DNA of 64,000 nt, taken from Pseudomonas parasichuanensis. GTDB lineage: Bacteria; Pseudomonadota; Gammaproteobacteria; Pseudomonadales; Pseudomonadaceae. The position numbers and the translations under genes were made by a program. Below are positions 38,105-47,189 of this stretch, one piece after another. Where the stretch lies: the NCBI RefSeq assembly GCF_021601385.1, contig NZ_BQHO01000008.1, positions 124,001 to 188,000 on the forward strand. Reading direction: 5' to 3'. The notes under the pieces are model-generated. The model worked only from the letters and a program-made list of their open reading frames with translations. It made no database searches and had not been told where the DNA came from. Numbering within the stretch: position 1 is the first letter of the stretch; every line of letters begins with the position of its first letter.

Positions 38105-39481
38105 TCAAAGCCAGTTGAAGAAACGCGTTGCCAACTCACCGAACAGCGCACCCACGGCGATCATCGGTAGCACCATGAGCTCGCGCCAGATACTGAAGAT
38201 ACCGAGCTTGCGGTTGACATACACAATCAGTACCAAGGTCGGGAACGTGTGCAGGGCAACCCCCCAGATAGCCCATTGCACGCCACCGATGGCCAGTAAC
38301 AACGGCAACCCCAGCCACAGCGCGACAAGGCGGATGATGTTGTCCATGGCCTGGTACTTGGTCAGCCCCTGGGCGATCCAGATCTGATGCGCCAGGGTGT
38401 AGCGCAGCGTGAAGAACGACCACGACAGAATGCTGAGCATAGTGCCTGCGGCGGCATAGCGCTCGTCGTACATCCAGCCGATCAGCAGTGGGCTGGCGGT
38501 GATGAAGACACCGCAGGTGAACAGCATGGCCAGGTCCACCAGCAACCTGAAACGGTAATACAGCGCCTTGAGCCGCGCATGGTCACCTTCCCTGGCGGCC
38601 TCGCTGAACGCCGGCAGCGCCACCGTGCCGACCAGTTTCAACAGGCCGGTCTGCAGCGAGCCCAAGATCAGCACGGCGATCGAATACACCCCCAGCTCGG
38701 CGGCGCTCATGCTGGCGCCGAACCACATACGGTCGCCGTACATGGCCAGCACGCCAACGACCGAGGACAACAGGATCCAGCGACCGAACGACACCAGCTC
38801 ATTCAGCGCGCCGCGGTCCCATTGCAGGCGGTTTTTCGGGCCCTGGAACACCAGGTGGCCCAGCACCGTGCCGGTCAGGGCGCCCGCCAGGCCGGCAATC
38901 ACCAGCGACCAGATGGAGCGGGTGAAGTAGCCGATCACCAGCATGACGATCAGCCCGACGATCTGCGATGCCAGCTCAACCAGCACCACGCGCTTCTGCT
39001 GGAAAGTGCGCACCGCCACATCTATGTTGGTTGATTGAAAACCGTAGATGATCGCCGAAACGCCGGTCACCGCCAGTACGATTGGCAGCTCGGGCGCCGC
39101 GTAGGTGGAGTCTGCTGGCCACAGGTTGCCCAACTGGGCGAACCAGGCAGCCAGGGCCAGCAGCAAGGTCAGCGCGAAGAGCACGAAACCACGGACGATC
39201 TGCACGCTCCAGGCCGTATTGAGAAACAGCGGGTCGTCGCCACGGTGGCTCTGGATGATGTTCTGCCGCAGGCCGACATCGGAAAGCAGGTGCAGCAGTA
39301 CCGAAACGGTGGTGGCGATGACCATCACCCCGAACATTTCCGGTAACAGCAAACGGGCCATGATCAGGTTGCCGCCCAGGCGCATCACCTGCGAGGCGAC
39401 CAACGACACCAGGTTCCAGGCCCCGGCCCCCAATGCACGCTTGCGAAGACTCACCGATGCTGACACATCAATAGACGGCAT
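38105..39481 (-). CDS. Wzx-type polysaccharide flippase
   Basis: The 458-aa protein has about 12 predicted TM segments and belongs to the MOP/PST family (first helices 'WNLVSLVASQVMRLGGNLIM', then 'FGVMVIATTVSVLLHLLSDV' and 'LRQNIIQS'). It would move undecaprenyl-PP-linked repeat units across the inner membrane. It is the first gene of the minus-strand EPS run, and AGGGATTG lies before the ATG. The divergent gene at 39577 encodes a ligase/polymerase-like protein; the 95-bp gap probably holds both promoters. Confidence 0.88.
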   Translation of the reverse strand: MPSIDVSASVSLRKRALGAGAWNLVSLVASQVMRLGGNLIMARLLLPEMFGVMVIATTVSVLLHLLSDVGLRQNIIQSHRGDDPLFLNTAWSVQIVRGFVLFALTLLLALAAWFAQLGNLWPADSTYAAPELPIVLAVTGVSAIIYGFQSTNIDVAVRTFQQKRVVLVELASQIVGLIVMLVIGYFTRSIWSLVIAGLAGALTGTVLGHLVFQGPKNRLQWDRGALNELVSFGRWILLSSVVGVLAMYGDRMWFGASMSAAELGVYSIAVLILGSLQTGLLKLVGTVALPAFSEAAREGDHARLKALYYRFRLLVDLAMLFTCGVFITASPLLIGWMYDERYAAAGTMLSILSWSFFTLRYTLAHQIWIAQGLTKYQAMDNIIRLVALWLGLPLLLAIGGVQWAIWGVALHTFPTLVLIVYVNRKLGIFSIWRELMVLPMIAVGALFGELATRFFNWL

Positions 39482-39576
39482 GGCTTCAATCCCTGACTGG
39501 ATGTCTAAGAAGTCACTATAGTTTCAATTAGCCATGATGCTAGCTGTCCTCCACCAGCGGATAGGTGCCGTAGCCA

Positions 39577-41103
39577 ATGCCTGAACATTTTCGTGCGCTG
39601 ATCGTCATTCTGTTCCTCGCCACCGTGGTGTTCGTGCTCGCGCGCGGCCCCGCCAGCGACCTGATCCCCGAGCGCGATTTCAAGCGGCGGCGCAACCTGT
39701 GGTTCGCCCTGACGCTGCTGGCCTTCGTCTCGTACAGCTTCTGGGTATACGCCGCGGCGGCGGCGGTCATCATGTACCTGGCGGGACGGCGCGAGCGCAA
39801 CATCATGGCGCTGTTCTTCATGCTGCTGTTCGTGATGCCCCCGGCCACGGTACCGATACCCGGCTTCGGGGTGATCAACTACCTGTTCGACCTGAACCAC
39901 GTCCGCCTGCTGTCCCTGTGCGTGCTGCTGCCTGCGGCCCTGTCCTTGCGCAGGCAAGCCGACACGCCCGGTTTCGGGCGCCTCTGGCCAGACCGCCTGC
40001 TGGCTGCCAGCATCGTCCTGATCGGCGCGCTGTACCTGCGCGAAACCACCGTCACCGATACTCTGCGCCAGGCCTTGTACCTGTACATCGACGTGTTCCT
40101 GCCCTATTACGTGGCCAGCCGTGCCCTGCGCCAGGTCAGCGATTTCAAGGACGCCTTGCTGGCCTTCGTGCTGGCCGGCTTCGTCCTGGCGCTGATCGGC
40201 GTGGCCGAATTCGTCCGCCACTGGCTGTTGTACAACGCCCTGCTGGAGGCCATGGGCGTGCAATGGAGCATGGCCAGCTACCTGAGCCGCGGCGGCTCGC
40301 TGCGTGCCAGCGTCACCACCGGCCAGGCGATCGCCCTGGGTTATGTGATCAGTGTGGCGATCGGCCTGTTCCTGTTCGTCCAGGGATATGTGCGCAGCAC
40401 CCTGCAACGTGCCATGGGGGCGCTGTTGCTGGCGGCCGGGCTGGTTGCACCGCTGTCACGCGGCCCGTGGATCGGCGTGGCGATCATCGTTGCCGTGTTC
40501 ATCGCCACCGGCAAAGGCGCAGTCAAGCGCCTCACCCTGCTGGCCCTCGCCGGCGTGCTGGCCATTCCTCTGCTGACCGTAATGCCGGGGGGCGAGAAGG
40601 TCCTCGACATGCTGCCGTTCATTGGCAACCTGGAAAAAGAGAACATCACCTACCGCGAGCGCCTGCTCGACAACTCGTGGATCGTCATCCAGCGCAACCT
40701 GCTATTCGGCTCGTTCGATTTTCGCGACACCCCGGAAATGCAATCGATGATCCAGGGCGACGGCATCATCGACATCGTCAACACCTACCTCAACCTTGCG
40801 CTCAGGGTTGGCCTGGTGGGGCTGGGACTGTTCGTGGCGTTCTTCGCCTGCGTGCTGCGGGGGGTTCGCAAAGCCATGCTGGCATTCCCGGACAAGGATG
40901 ACGAACAGCGCCAGCTCGGGCGGGCGCTGCTGGCTACCCTGGTGGGCATCCTGGTGATCATCTTTACCGTCAGCAGCATCACGGTGATCCCCGTGGTGTA
41001 CTGGTCCGTTGCCGGCATGGGGGTGGCCTACATCCAGATGGTCCGCAGGCTCCGCGCCACCCAGTCCGCCGGCATCCCTCAGCGCGGCCTCCAACTCAGG
41101 TAA
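39577..41103 (+). CDS. O-antigen ligase/Wzy-like EPS polymerase
   Basis: The 508-aa integral membrane protein has about 11-12 hydrophobic segments and a large periplasmic loop (about residues 340-395, 'FIGNLEKENITYRERLLDNS'). 'LVAPLSRGPWIGVAII' with its Ser-Arg-Gly is the Wzy_C/O-antigen ligase hallmark. In this Wzx/Wzz/Wza setting it is most likely the polymerase that joins repeat units. It starts a plus-strand trio with the hydrolase and galE and is divergent from the flippase. AGGTG lies about 13 nt before the ATG. Confidence 0.82.
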   Translation: MPEHFRALIVILFLATVVFVLARGPASDLIPERDFKRRRNLWFALTLLAFVSYSFWVYAAAAAVIMYLAGRRERNIMALFFMLLFVMPPATVPIPGFGVINYLFDLNHVRLLSLCVLLPAALSLRRQADTPGFGRLWPDRLLAASIVLIGALYLRETTVTDTLRQALYLYIDVFLPYYVASRALRQVSDFKDALLAFVLAGFVLALIGVAEFVRHWLLYNALLEAMGVQWSMASYLSRGGSLRASVTTGQAIALGYVISVAIGLFLFVQGYVRSTLQRAMGALLLAAGLVAPLSRGPWIGVAIIVAVFIATGKGAVKRLTLLALAGVLAIPLLTVMPGGEKVLDMLPFIGNLEKENITYRERLLDNSWIVIQRNLLFGSFDFRDTPEMQSMIQGDGIIDIVNTYLNLALRVGLVGLGLFVAFFACVLRGVRKAMLAFPDKDDEQRQLGRALLATLVGILVIIFTVSSITVIPVVYWSVAGMGVAYIQMVRRLRATQSAGIPQRGLQLR

Positions 41104-41110
41104 AACGACA

Positions 41111-43711
41111 ATGAAGTCATCTGCACTGCGCCCGTTGCTGCGGGCCTCGCTCCTGGCTGGCCTGACGATGCTGCCGCTGGTGGCATACGCTGAGGCCTGG
41201 ACGGTCAAGGTGGAGGAACAGAACGGCTTGCCGACCGTGACCCGCGGTGGCGGGCCGGCGATGATTGCCAAGTTCGACTTCTGGGGCGCTGAATGGGACT
41301 GGACTGGCTTTTATGCCGCACTAAAGGTCAACGCTCCCTATCGCTACACCCTGGAGGGCAGGAACAAGGACCTGGACTTCGACCTCAAGGCGGACATCGG
41401 CAAGCCCGGCGAACGCACCCTGGCCTGGAACTTCGACCTCAATGCCCATAGCCGCAAAGCCAAGGTAGAGGGCGGTGGCGTGGTCTTTCAGTTCGACCCG
41501 GCACTGGTCGCCGGTGAGATGGGCGCTCCGCAACTGTTGCCCGGCAATCGCGGATGGTCATGGGGCAATGATGCGCAAGGGCGCCGGCTTCAGATGAGCT
41601 TCGAGCCGGCGTTGGCCAGGGTGTACTTCGAACGAGGCAACCCCAGCGAAATCCGGGCGTTCTTCTACAGTGGCGCGATAGAGCCCGGCCGCCAGCAGGT
41701 CAAGGCGCAGTTGCAGGTGAGCGGCGACATCGCCATTGCCCCGACGCCCACCGAGCGCTTCGGCCTGGCCGACCCGGCCAGCTGGCCCGACGATCAGCTC
41801 GACTGGCGTACGTCACCGGTCGACCTGTCGTTCCTCAACGCGCAGGAAATACCGGCGGGCAAGCGCGGCTTCGTCAAAGCGGTGGGCGAGCAGCTGCAGT
41901 TCGCCGATGGCACGCCGGCACGCTTCTGGGGCACCAACCTCACGGCCTACGCCCTGTTCGGCACCCCGGACGAGGAGATCAAGGTGCAGGCCAGGCGCCT
42001 CTCGGCATTGGGCTTCAACCTGGTGCGCCTGCATCATCACGACTCGCCCTGGGTCAGCCCGAATATCTTCGGCGACATGACCCGCCTGGCGAACACCCAG
42101 CAGCTCAGTGAGGAGTCGCTGCGCAAGCTCGACCTGTGGATCAAATGCCTGAAAGACGAAGGGATCTATGTGTGGCTGGACCTGCATGTGGAGCGCCCGC
42201 TCACCGCAGGTGATGGCATCGATAACTTCGATGAGCTGCCCAAGGCACACGGCGCCGCAGGGCTCAAAGGCTACGCCTATGTCAACACCAGCCTGCAGCG
42301 GGCGATGAAACGTTTCGCCGAGCAGTACCTGACCCATCTCAATCCGTATACCGGCCTGGCCTACAAGGAAGACCCGGCCGTTGCTGCGGTGCTGATTACC
42401 AACGAGAACGACATCACCCAGCACTTCGGCAATGCCCTGTTGAAAGACAAGAACGTGCCCGAGCACTACAAATGGTTCAAAGCCAAGGCCGAGGGCTTCG
42501 CCAAACGCCAACACTTGAATGTCGACGAGATCCAGATGACTTGGCTGCATGGCCCATCCAAGCTGTTCCTCAACGACCTGGAGCACCGCTTTGACGTCGA
42601 CATGATCCAGCACCTGCGCGGGCTTGGTGTAAAGGTGCCGATCGTCACCACCAGCACCTGGGGTGGCAATGGCCTGAGCGCGCTGCCGGCACTGACCACG
42701 GGCGATGTGATCGACGCTCACAGCTATGGCGGCGGCGGGCAGCTGGAGCGCAACCCACTGACCAGCGACGGCCTGGTCGACTGGCTCGCAGCGGCCCAGG
42801 TGGTCGGCAAGCCGATGACGGTTACCGAGTGGAACGCCGAGCCGTTTCCCACCCCCGACCGCCACTCATTGCCGCTGTACATCGCCGGTACCGCCAGCCA
42901 CCAAGGCTGGGACGGGCTGATGCAGTACGCCTACAGCCAGCAGAAGTTCATTGAAGGTTGGCGCACGGCTGACAACTGGCACGCCTACAACGACCCGGCG
43001 ATGCTCGCCACCCTCCCCGCCGCCGCCCTGCTCTACCGCCGCGGCGATGTGCGCAAGGCCACCACGCGCTATGTGTTTGCGCCTACGCCCGAGACCCTCT
43101 ACAACCGTGCCATCACACCAAACAGCTCGGCCCTGCTGCGCACGGCCTGGGGCCAGGGCCGGCTGCAGATCGCCATGCCAGCCACACCACAACTGCCGTG
43201 GTTGCAGGCCAGCACCCTCCCGGACGGTGCCAAGGTGCTGCTCGACCCTGACCAGCCGCTGTTGGGGGCCAACGCCAGCGAATCCGTCAGCGACACCGGC
43301 GAGCTCAAGCGTAACTGGCAGCAAGGCCTGTACACCATCGACACTGCGCTGACCCAGGTGGCCACTGGCTGGCTGGGTGGCCAGTCGATCCAGCTGAGCG
43401 ACATCCAGGTGCAGTTGCAGACCCCCTACGCCAGCGTCGCGGTGCAAAGCCTCGATGCCAAGCCATTCGGCCAGTCGCGAGCGCTGCTGATCTCACTGGG
43501 CACCCGCGCCGTACCCCGCGAAGATGACAAGACACCCTTCCATGTCGAGCCCCTGAGCGGCACGTTGAGCATCAAGGCCTCGCCCGGTTTGAAACTGTTC
43601 ACCCGCAACGCCGCAGGGCAGGAAACCCAGCTCCCGGCACGCTACGAGAATGGGCGGTACACCATAGCGTTCGATGGCCAACGCATGTCCAATTGGCTGT
43701 TCCTCAAATAG
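41111..43711 (+). CDS. Secreted glycoside hydrolase of the EPS locus (TIM-barrel, clan A-like)
   Basis: The 866-aa protein has a signal peptide (cleavage near 'PLVAYAEA'). An N-terminal beta-rich region (about 30-260) precedes a barrel with 'FWGTNLTAYALFG', 'LSALGFNLVRLHHHDSPWV', 'EGIYVWLDLHVERP'. The likely acid/base is Glu432 in 'LITNENDITQ' and the nucleophile Glu573 in 'MTVTEWNAEP', the spacing of clan GH-A enzymes. A C-terminal beta domain follows. It probably trims the polymer in the periplasm or outside the cell. It follows the polymerase gene by 7 bp. Confidence 0.85.
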   Translation: MKSSALRPLLRASLLAGLTMLPLVAYAEAWTVKVEEQNGLPTVTRGGGPAMIAKFDFWGAEWDWTGFYAALKVNAPYRYTLEGRNKDLDFDLKADIGKPGERTLAWNFDLNAHSRKAKVEGGGVVFQFDPALVAGEMGAPQLLPGNRGWSWGNDAQGRRLQMSFEPALARVYFERGNPSEIRAFFYSGAIEPGRQQVKAQLQVSGDIAIAPTPTERFGLADPASWPDDQLDWRTSPVDLSFLNAQEIPAGKRGFVKAVGEQLQFADGTPARFWGTNLTAYALFGTPDEEIKVQARRLSALGFNLVRLHHHDSPWVSPNIFGDMTRLANTQQLSEESLRKLDLWIKCLKDEGIYVWLDLHVERPLTAGDGIDNFDELPKAHGAAGLKGYAYVNTSLQRAMKRFAEQYLTHLNPYTGLAYKEDPAVAAVLITNENDITQHFGNALLKDKNVPEHYKWFKAKAEGFAKRQHLNVDEIQMTWLHGPSKLFLNDLEHRFDVDMIQHLRGLGVKVPIVTTSTWGGNGLSALPALTTGDVIDAHSYGGGGQLERNPLTSDGLVDWLAAAQVVGKPMTVTEWNAEPFPTPDRHSLPLYIAGTASHQGWDGLMQYAYSQQKFIEGWRTADNWHAYNDPAMLATLPAAALLYRRGDVRKATTRYVFAPTPETLYNRAITPNSSALLRTAWGQGRLQIAMPATPQLPWLQASTLPDGAKVLLDPDQPLLGANASESVSDTGELKRNWQQGLYTIDTALTQVATGWLGGQSIQLSDIQVQLQTPYASVAVQSLDAKPFGQSRALLISLGTRAVPREDDKTPFHVEPLSGTLSIKASPGLKLFTRNAAGQETQLPARYENGRYTIAFDGQRMSNWLFLK

Positions 43712-43805
43712 CCATCTAGAGTCTGCAAAGGCCTGTTGCGGCAATCGGCGAGCCCGGTTGCCGTCAAAGGACGTCCACACGGGCAGCAGCTTCCAGGAGG
43801 TTTGC

Positions 43806-44768
43806 ATGAAGTTCTTGGTGGTCGGTGGTGCAGGCTACATCGGTTCGCACATGGTCAAGCATTTGCTGACGGCGGGGCATGACGTGGTGGTGGCTGACAT
43901 CGCACCCACCCGCCCCGAGATCAAATGGGTGGAGCTCGACATTGCCGACGCGCCTGCGCTGGACGCACTGTTCGCCGAATACACCTTCGATGCGGTGTTC
44001 CATTTCGCCTCGTTCATCCAGGTGGGCGAGTCGGTCATCGAGCCTGGCAAGTACTATCAGAACAATGTGACGGCAACCCTGGTGCTGCTGCAGGCTATGG
44101 TTCGCGCCGGGGTAAGGAGGCTGATCTTCTCTTCCACCGCCGCCGTCTATGGCAACCCGCAGTATGTCCCGATCGACGAACAGCACCCCAAGGCGCCGAT
44201 CAACCCCTACGGCTGCAGCAAATGGATGGTGGAGCAGGTCCTGCAGGACTTCGACCGCGCCTACGGATTGCGCTCGGTGTGCCTGCGTTACTTCAATGCC
44301 GCCGGGGCGGACCCCGAGGGTGAATGTGGCGAGCGCCACGAGCCGGAAACCCATCTGATCCCACTGATCCTGCAAGCGGCCTCGGGACGGCGCCCTGCCA
44401 TCACCGTGTTCGGTCGCGACTACGACACCCCGGACGGCACCTGCATTCGTGACTATATCCACGTATCCGACCTGGCATCGGCCCATGCACTGGCGGTGGA
44501 CTACCTGCTTGCCGGGGGTACCAGCACGGTGCTCAACCTGGGCAACGGCCAGGGGTTTTCCGTGCAGCAGGTAATCGACACCGTGCGCGATGTGACGGGC
44601 CGCGAGGTCTGCGTCGAGGACGCGCCACGCCGCGCTGGCGACCCTCCTCGCCTGGTGGCGGACGCCGCCAGGGCCAGGCAGCTGCTCGGCTGGCAACCGG
44701 CCTATACCTCGCTTGACGCGATCGTGCGTCACGCCTGGAACTGGGAAAAAAAATACCCCTGGGCTTGA
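43806..44768 (+). CDS. galE: UDP-glucose 4-epimerase
   Basis: The 320-aa enzyme interconverts UDP-glucose and UDP-galactose, supplying galactose donors for the EPS. Motifs are the NAD-binding 'VVGGAGYIGSHMVKHLL', 'FSSTAAVYGNPQYVPI', the catalytic 'NPYGCSKWMVEQVL' (Tyr-x3-Lys), 'RYFNAAGADPEGECGERHEP' and 'TPDGTCIRDYIHVSDLASAH'. CAGGAGG precedes the ATG. It is the last gene of the plus-strand trio; its 3' end contains the terminator of the opposite operon. Confidence 0.93.
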   Translation: MKFLVVGGAGYIGSHMVKHLLTAGHDVVVADIAPTRPEIKWVELDIADAPALDALFAEYTFDAVFHFASFIQVGESVIEPGKYYQNNVTATLVLLQAMVRAGVRRLIFSSTAAVYGNPQYVPIDEQHPKAPINPYGCSKWMVEQVLQDFDRAYGLRSVCLRYFNAAGADPEGECGERHEPETHLIPLILQAASGRRPAITVFGRDYDTPDGTCIRDYIHVSDLASAHALAVDYLLAGGTSTVLNLGNGQGFSVQQVIDTVRDVTGREVCVEDAPRRAGDPPRLVADAARARQLLGWQPAYTSLDAIVRHAWNWEKKYPWA

Positions 44769-44779
44769 TCCCAGGGGTA
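44746..44779 (-). terminator. Terminator of the Wza-Wzz-kinase operon, inside the end of galE
   Basis: TACCCCTGGG at 44754-44763 pairs with CCCAGGGGTA at 44770-44779, and eight A residues at 44746-44753 read as a T-run on the minus strand. It is a strong intrinsic terminator for the minus-strand operon. On the plus strand it has no T-run. Confidence 0.88.
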
Positions 44780-44795
44780 CGGGTCCCAACCCCAT

Positions 44796-45593
44796 TCAGT
44801 AATAGTCTCGGGTCTCAGGCTCAGCCTTGTTCAACACGGCGCCGATCATGTTGGCGGTGGCCAGGTGGTACAGGCAGTCTTCGATATCCTTCTTGCTGTT
44901 CACCCCGTTGGCAACCACCAGCAGCACACAATCGATCTTGGGCAGTACGGTGATTGCGTCATCAGAGCTGAGCAAAGGCGGCAGGTCGAAGATGCAGATG
45001 CGCGACTCGTAACGATCGCGCAGGTCGTTGATCAGGTTGCCCACCTTGGCCGAGGACAGCATCTCGGTGGACATCGGGATCGGCTCCCGGGTCGGCAGCA
45101 CCACGAAACGTGGCAGCGTCGGGTTGACCAGCACCTCTTCAAGCCCCGCCTTGTCGGCCAGCAGGTCATTGAGCGCCCGGTCCATCGGCAGGCCAAGGGT
45201 GGGGCCGACCCGTGGCCGACGCAGGTCGAAATCCACCAGCAACGCAGTCTTGTTGGTGTGATGGGCAATGCTCATGGCCAGGTTGATCGCCAGCACCGTC
45301 TTGCCCGCGGCAGGCGTCGGCGAGGTGATCGCCAGGGTGCGCCAGCCGTTCTCTTCCATGGTCTGCAGCACCTGGGTGCGCAACAGGTCGAACGCCCAGT
45401 TCATGTTCGAGTTCTTGTTGTAGGCCACGATCCGGTGGCGCTCAAGGTGCTCCGCGCGCAGCGGCACCACCTTGGTTTGCACGTAGTCGAAGGGGCCAAG
45501 CACGTCGGTTCGCTGAACCAGCGGTGCGGGCAGTTTTTCGGTAGGGGAAACCTGATGAAGGCCCTTGCCGATTGCTGGCGTATTCCTGTCCAT
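44796..45593 (-). CDS. Bacterial tyrosine-kinase-type ATPase (CpsD/CapB-like)
   Basis: The 265-aa protein has an N-terminal tail and a P-loop ATPase domain: Walker A 'ITSPTPAAGKTV', Walker A' 'ALLVDFDLRRPRVG', Walker B 'ICIFDLPPLLSSDDAI'. It ends in '...RDYY'; terminal Tyr pairs are typical of the autophosphorylated tail of BY-kinases, though only two are present. It would pair with the Wzz/PCP protein encoded just upstream (11-bp gap) to control chain length and export. It is the last gene before the terminator. Confidence 0.85.
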   Translation of the reverse strand: MDRNTPAIGKGLHQVSPTEKLPAPLVQRTDVLGPFDYVQTKVVPLRAEHLERHRIVAYNKNSNMNWAFDLLRTQVLQTMEENGWRTLAITSPTPAAGKTVLAINLAMSIAHHTNKTALLVDFDLRRPRVGPTLGLPMDRALNDLLADKAGLEEVLVNPTLPRFVVLPTREPIPMSTEMLSSAKVGNLINDLRDRYESRICIFDLPPLLSSDDAITVLPKIDCVLLVVANGVNSKKDIEDCLYHLATANMIGAVLNKAEPETRDYY

Positions 45594-45604
45594 TGCTGCG
45601 CTCC

Positions 45605-47170
45605 CTAGCCAAACCGCGCCATAGTTTTAAACAGTAGTAGATCCAGCGGCATGTAGAACAGGTGCACGAGCAGCAACAGCACAAGCACCATCACCAACGC
45701 GCCAATGATCGCCCACACTCGCCATTTCTTGCGTCGCGCCTGTTCGGCCTGGGTGGAGATGAACGGAACGGCAACCAGCACGCGCCGGCCAAGCACGCTC
45801 TCCAGAGCGCCGACACCCCGCACTCGCTGATTGAGCAACTCAAGCAGCATCACCAGCGCCCCGCCACCGGCGGGTGCCAGCACCAGGCCCAGTGCGACGA
45901 TTTTCTTGCGATTGGGCTTTACCGGTTTCTCCGGCATCAGCGGCGGCTCCAGCAACACGAAGCGCTCAGCCTTGTTTTCCTGTTCCAGGCTTTCGGTGAT
46001 CTTCGCCCCCATTTCCTTGGCGCGGATCTCTTCATACTTCTTACGCGCGTTGTCATGGTCACGCATCAGGGTGACCAGGCCGCGTTCCACCTGTGGGGCC
46101 TGAAGGATTTCCGCTTCGTAACCTTCGATCTTGCTGCTCAGCTGGCGCTTCTGTTCGGCAAGCGAGGCGATGCGGTCCTGGGCCGCCACCAGCTTGGCCC
46201 GGGCCCGGGCTACGTCGAGGCTGACGCCCGAGGCGGTGTTGGCTTTGCTGCCGCTGGCCTGCAGCGCATCGATCTTACGCTTGACCGCCAGCACATCCGG
46301 GTGCGCCGGGGTATAGCGGGTCAGCAGCCGGGCGTACTCCGCCTTGAGGCTGGGCAGGTCTTGCATCTGGTCGGATGCACCCGAACGTGCGCCATCGGTC
46401 TTGGTCGCAACGCCCGCATTGGCCGCCGACAGCTCCAGCTCCATGTAGCGAAGCTCCTCCTGGGCACTCTTGTAGTCGCGATCGACTTCTCGGAACTCGA
46501 GCTCCGAACGCGACAGCATGCTCATGCGCAACGCCTGGTTCTCGGGCAAGGCATTGGCATTGGCCTGCTTGAAATCCGCCAGCTGGTTTTCCAGGGTGGC
46601 CAGTTCGGCGCCGAGCTTGTTGGCTTCCTGGGTGAGGAACTCGGTGGTTTCGCTGGCCCGCTCGGTGCGTTGCTTCATGTTCTCGTTGAGGAACAAGGTG
46701 ACCAGCTCGGTGGCAACCTCCTTGGCCACTTCCGGGCGCTTGTGCTCGAACGAGACGTTGAACGCCACCGTGGTCTCGCCGCGCCCCTTGACGAAGGTGC
46801 TGAGCGTGGTGACGAGGATCGCGTTGCGCATCTGGTCGATCTTGTCCGACTCGCTGAGCTGACGGCCCTTGTCGTTGAACAAGCCGTACTTGTCCATGAT
46901 CTGCAGCAGGTTCTCGCGGGTCATCACGCGCTGGCGGATGACTTCGATGCGCTCATCGGCAAAGCTGTTGTTGTTCGCCGAAACCAACTCGGGGGAAATC
47001 TGTTGCGACTCCACCAGGATGGTGCCGGTCGACTGAAAGGTGGGCGGCACCGTCAGGGCCACCCCGACCGTCACCGCGAGGATGACGATCATGCTCAACC
47101 CCAGCAGCAGGGCCCGGTCCTTGATGATGGCGAGGTAATCTTTGACGGACATCTCGTATTCAGTCTTCAT
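45605..47170 (-). CDS. Wzz/PCP-family chain-length determinant protein
   Basis: The 521-aa protein has TM1 at about residues 22-42, a periplasmic region with 'TFQSTGTILVESQQIS', a long coiled coil (about 170-390, including 'LDVARARAKLVAAQDRIASL'), the GNVR-type 'SLEQENKAERFVLLEPPLMP', and C-terminal helices near residue 420-450 and 485-510. It regulates polymer length and contacts the outer-membrane exporter. The cytosolic kinase is a separate gene, as in Gram-positive systems. The second Met at 47152 is an alternative start. Confidence 0.88.
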   Translation of the reverse strand: MKTEYEMSVKDYLAIIKDRALLLGLSMIVILAVTVGVALTVPPTFQSTGTILVESQQISPELVSANNNSFADERIEVIRQRVMTRENLLQIMDKYGLFNDKGRQLSESDKIDQMRNAILVTTLSTFVKGRGETTVAFNVSFEHKRPEVAKEVATELVTLFLNENMKQRTERASETTEFLTQEANKLGAELATLENQLADFKQANANALPENQALRMSMLSRSELEFREVDRDYKSAQEELRYMELELSAANAGVATKTDGARSGASDQMQDLPSLKAEYARLLTRYTPAHPDVLAVKRKIDALQASGSKANTASGVSLDVARARAKLVAAQDRIASLAEQKRQLSSKIEGYEAEILQAPQVERGLVTLMRDHDNARKKYEEIRAKEMGAKITESLEQENKAERFVLLEPPLMPEKPVKPNRKKIVALGLVLAPAGGGALVMLLELLNQRVRGVGALESVLGRRVLVAVPFISTQAEQARRKKWRVWAIIGALVMVLVLLLLVHLFYMPLDLLLFKTMARFG

Positions 47171-47189
47171 GGCGGGCCCACGCTGAAAG

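Noticed and set aside
39577-41103. Exosortase partner for the 58-aa VPLPA-like protein
   Set aside because: The membrane protein has the Ser-Arg-Gly and periplasmic-loop pattern of O-antigen ligases/polymerases, and I see no exosortase catalytic motif.
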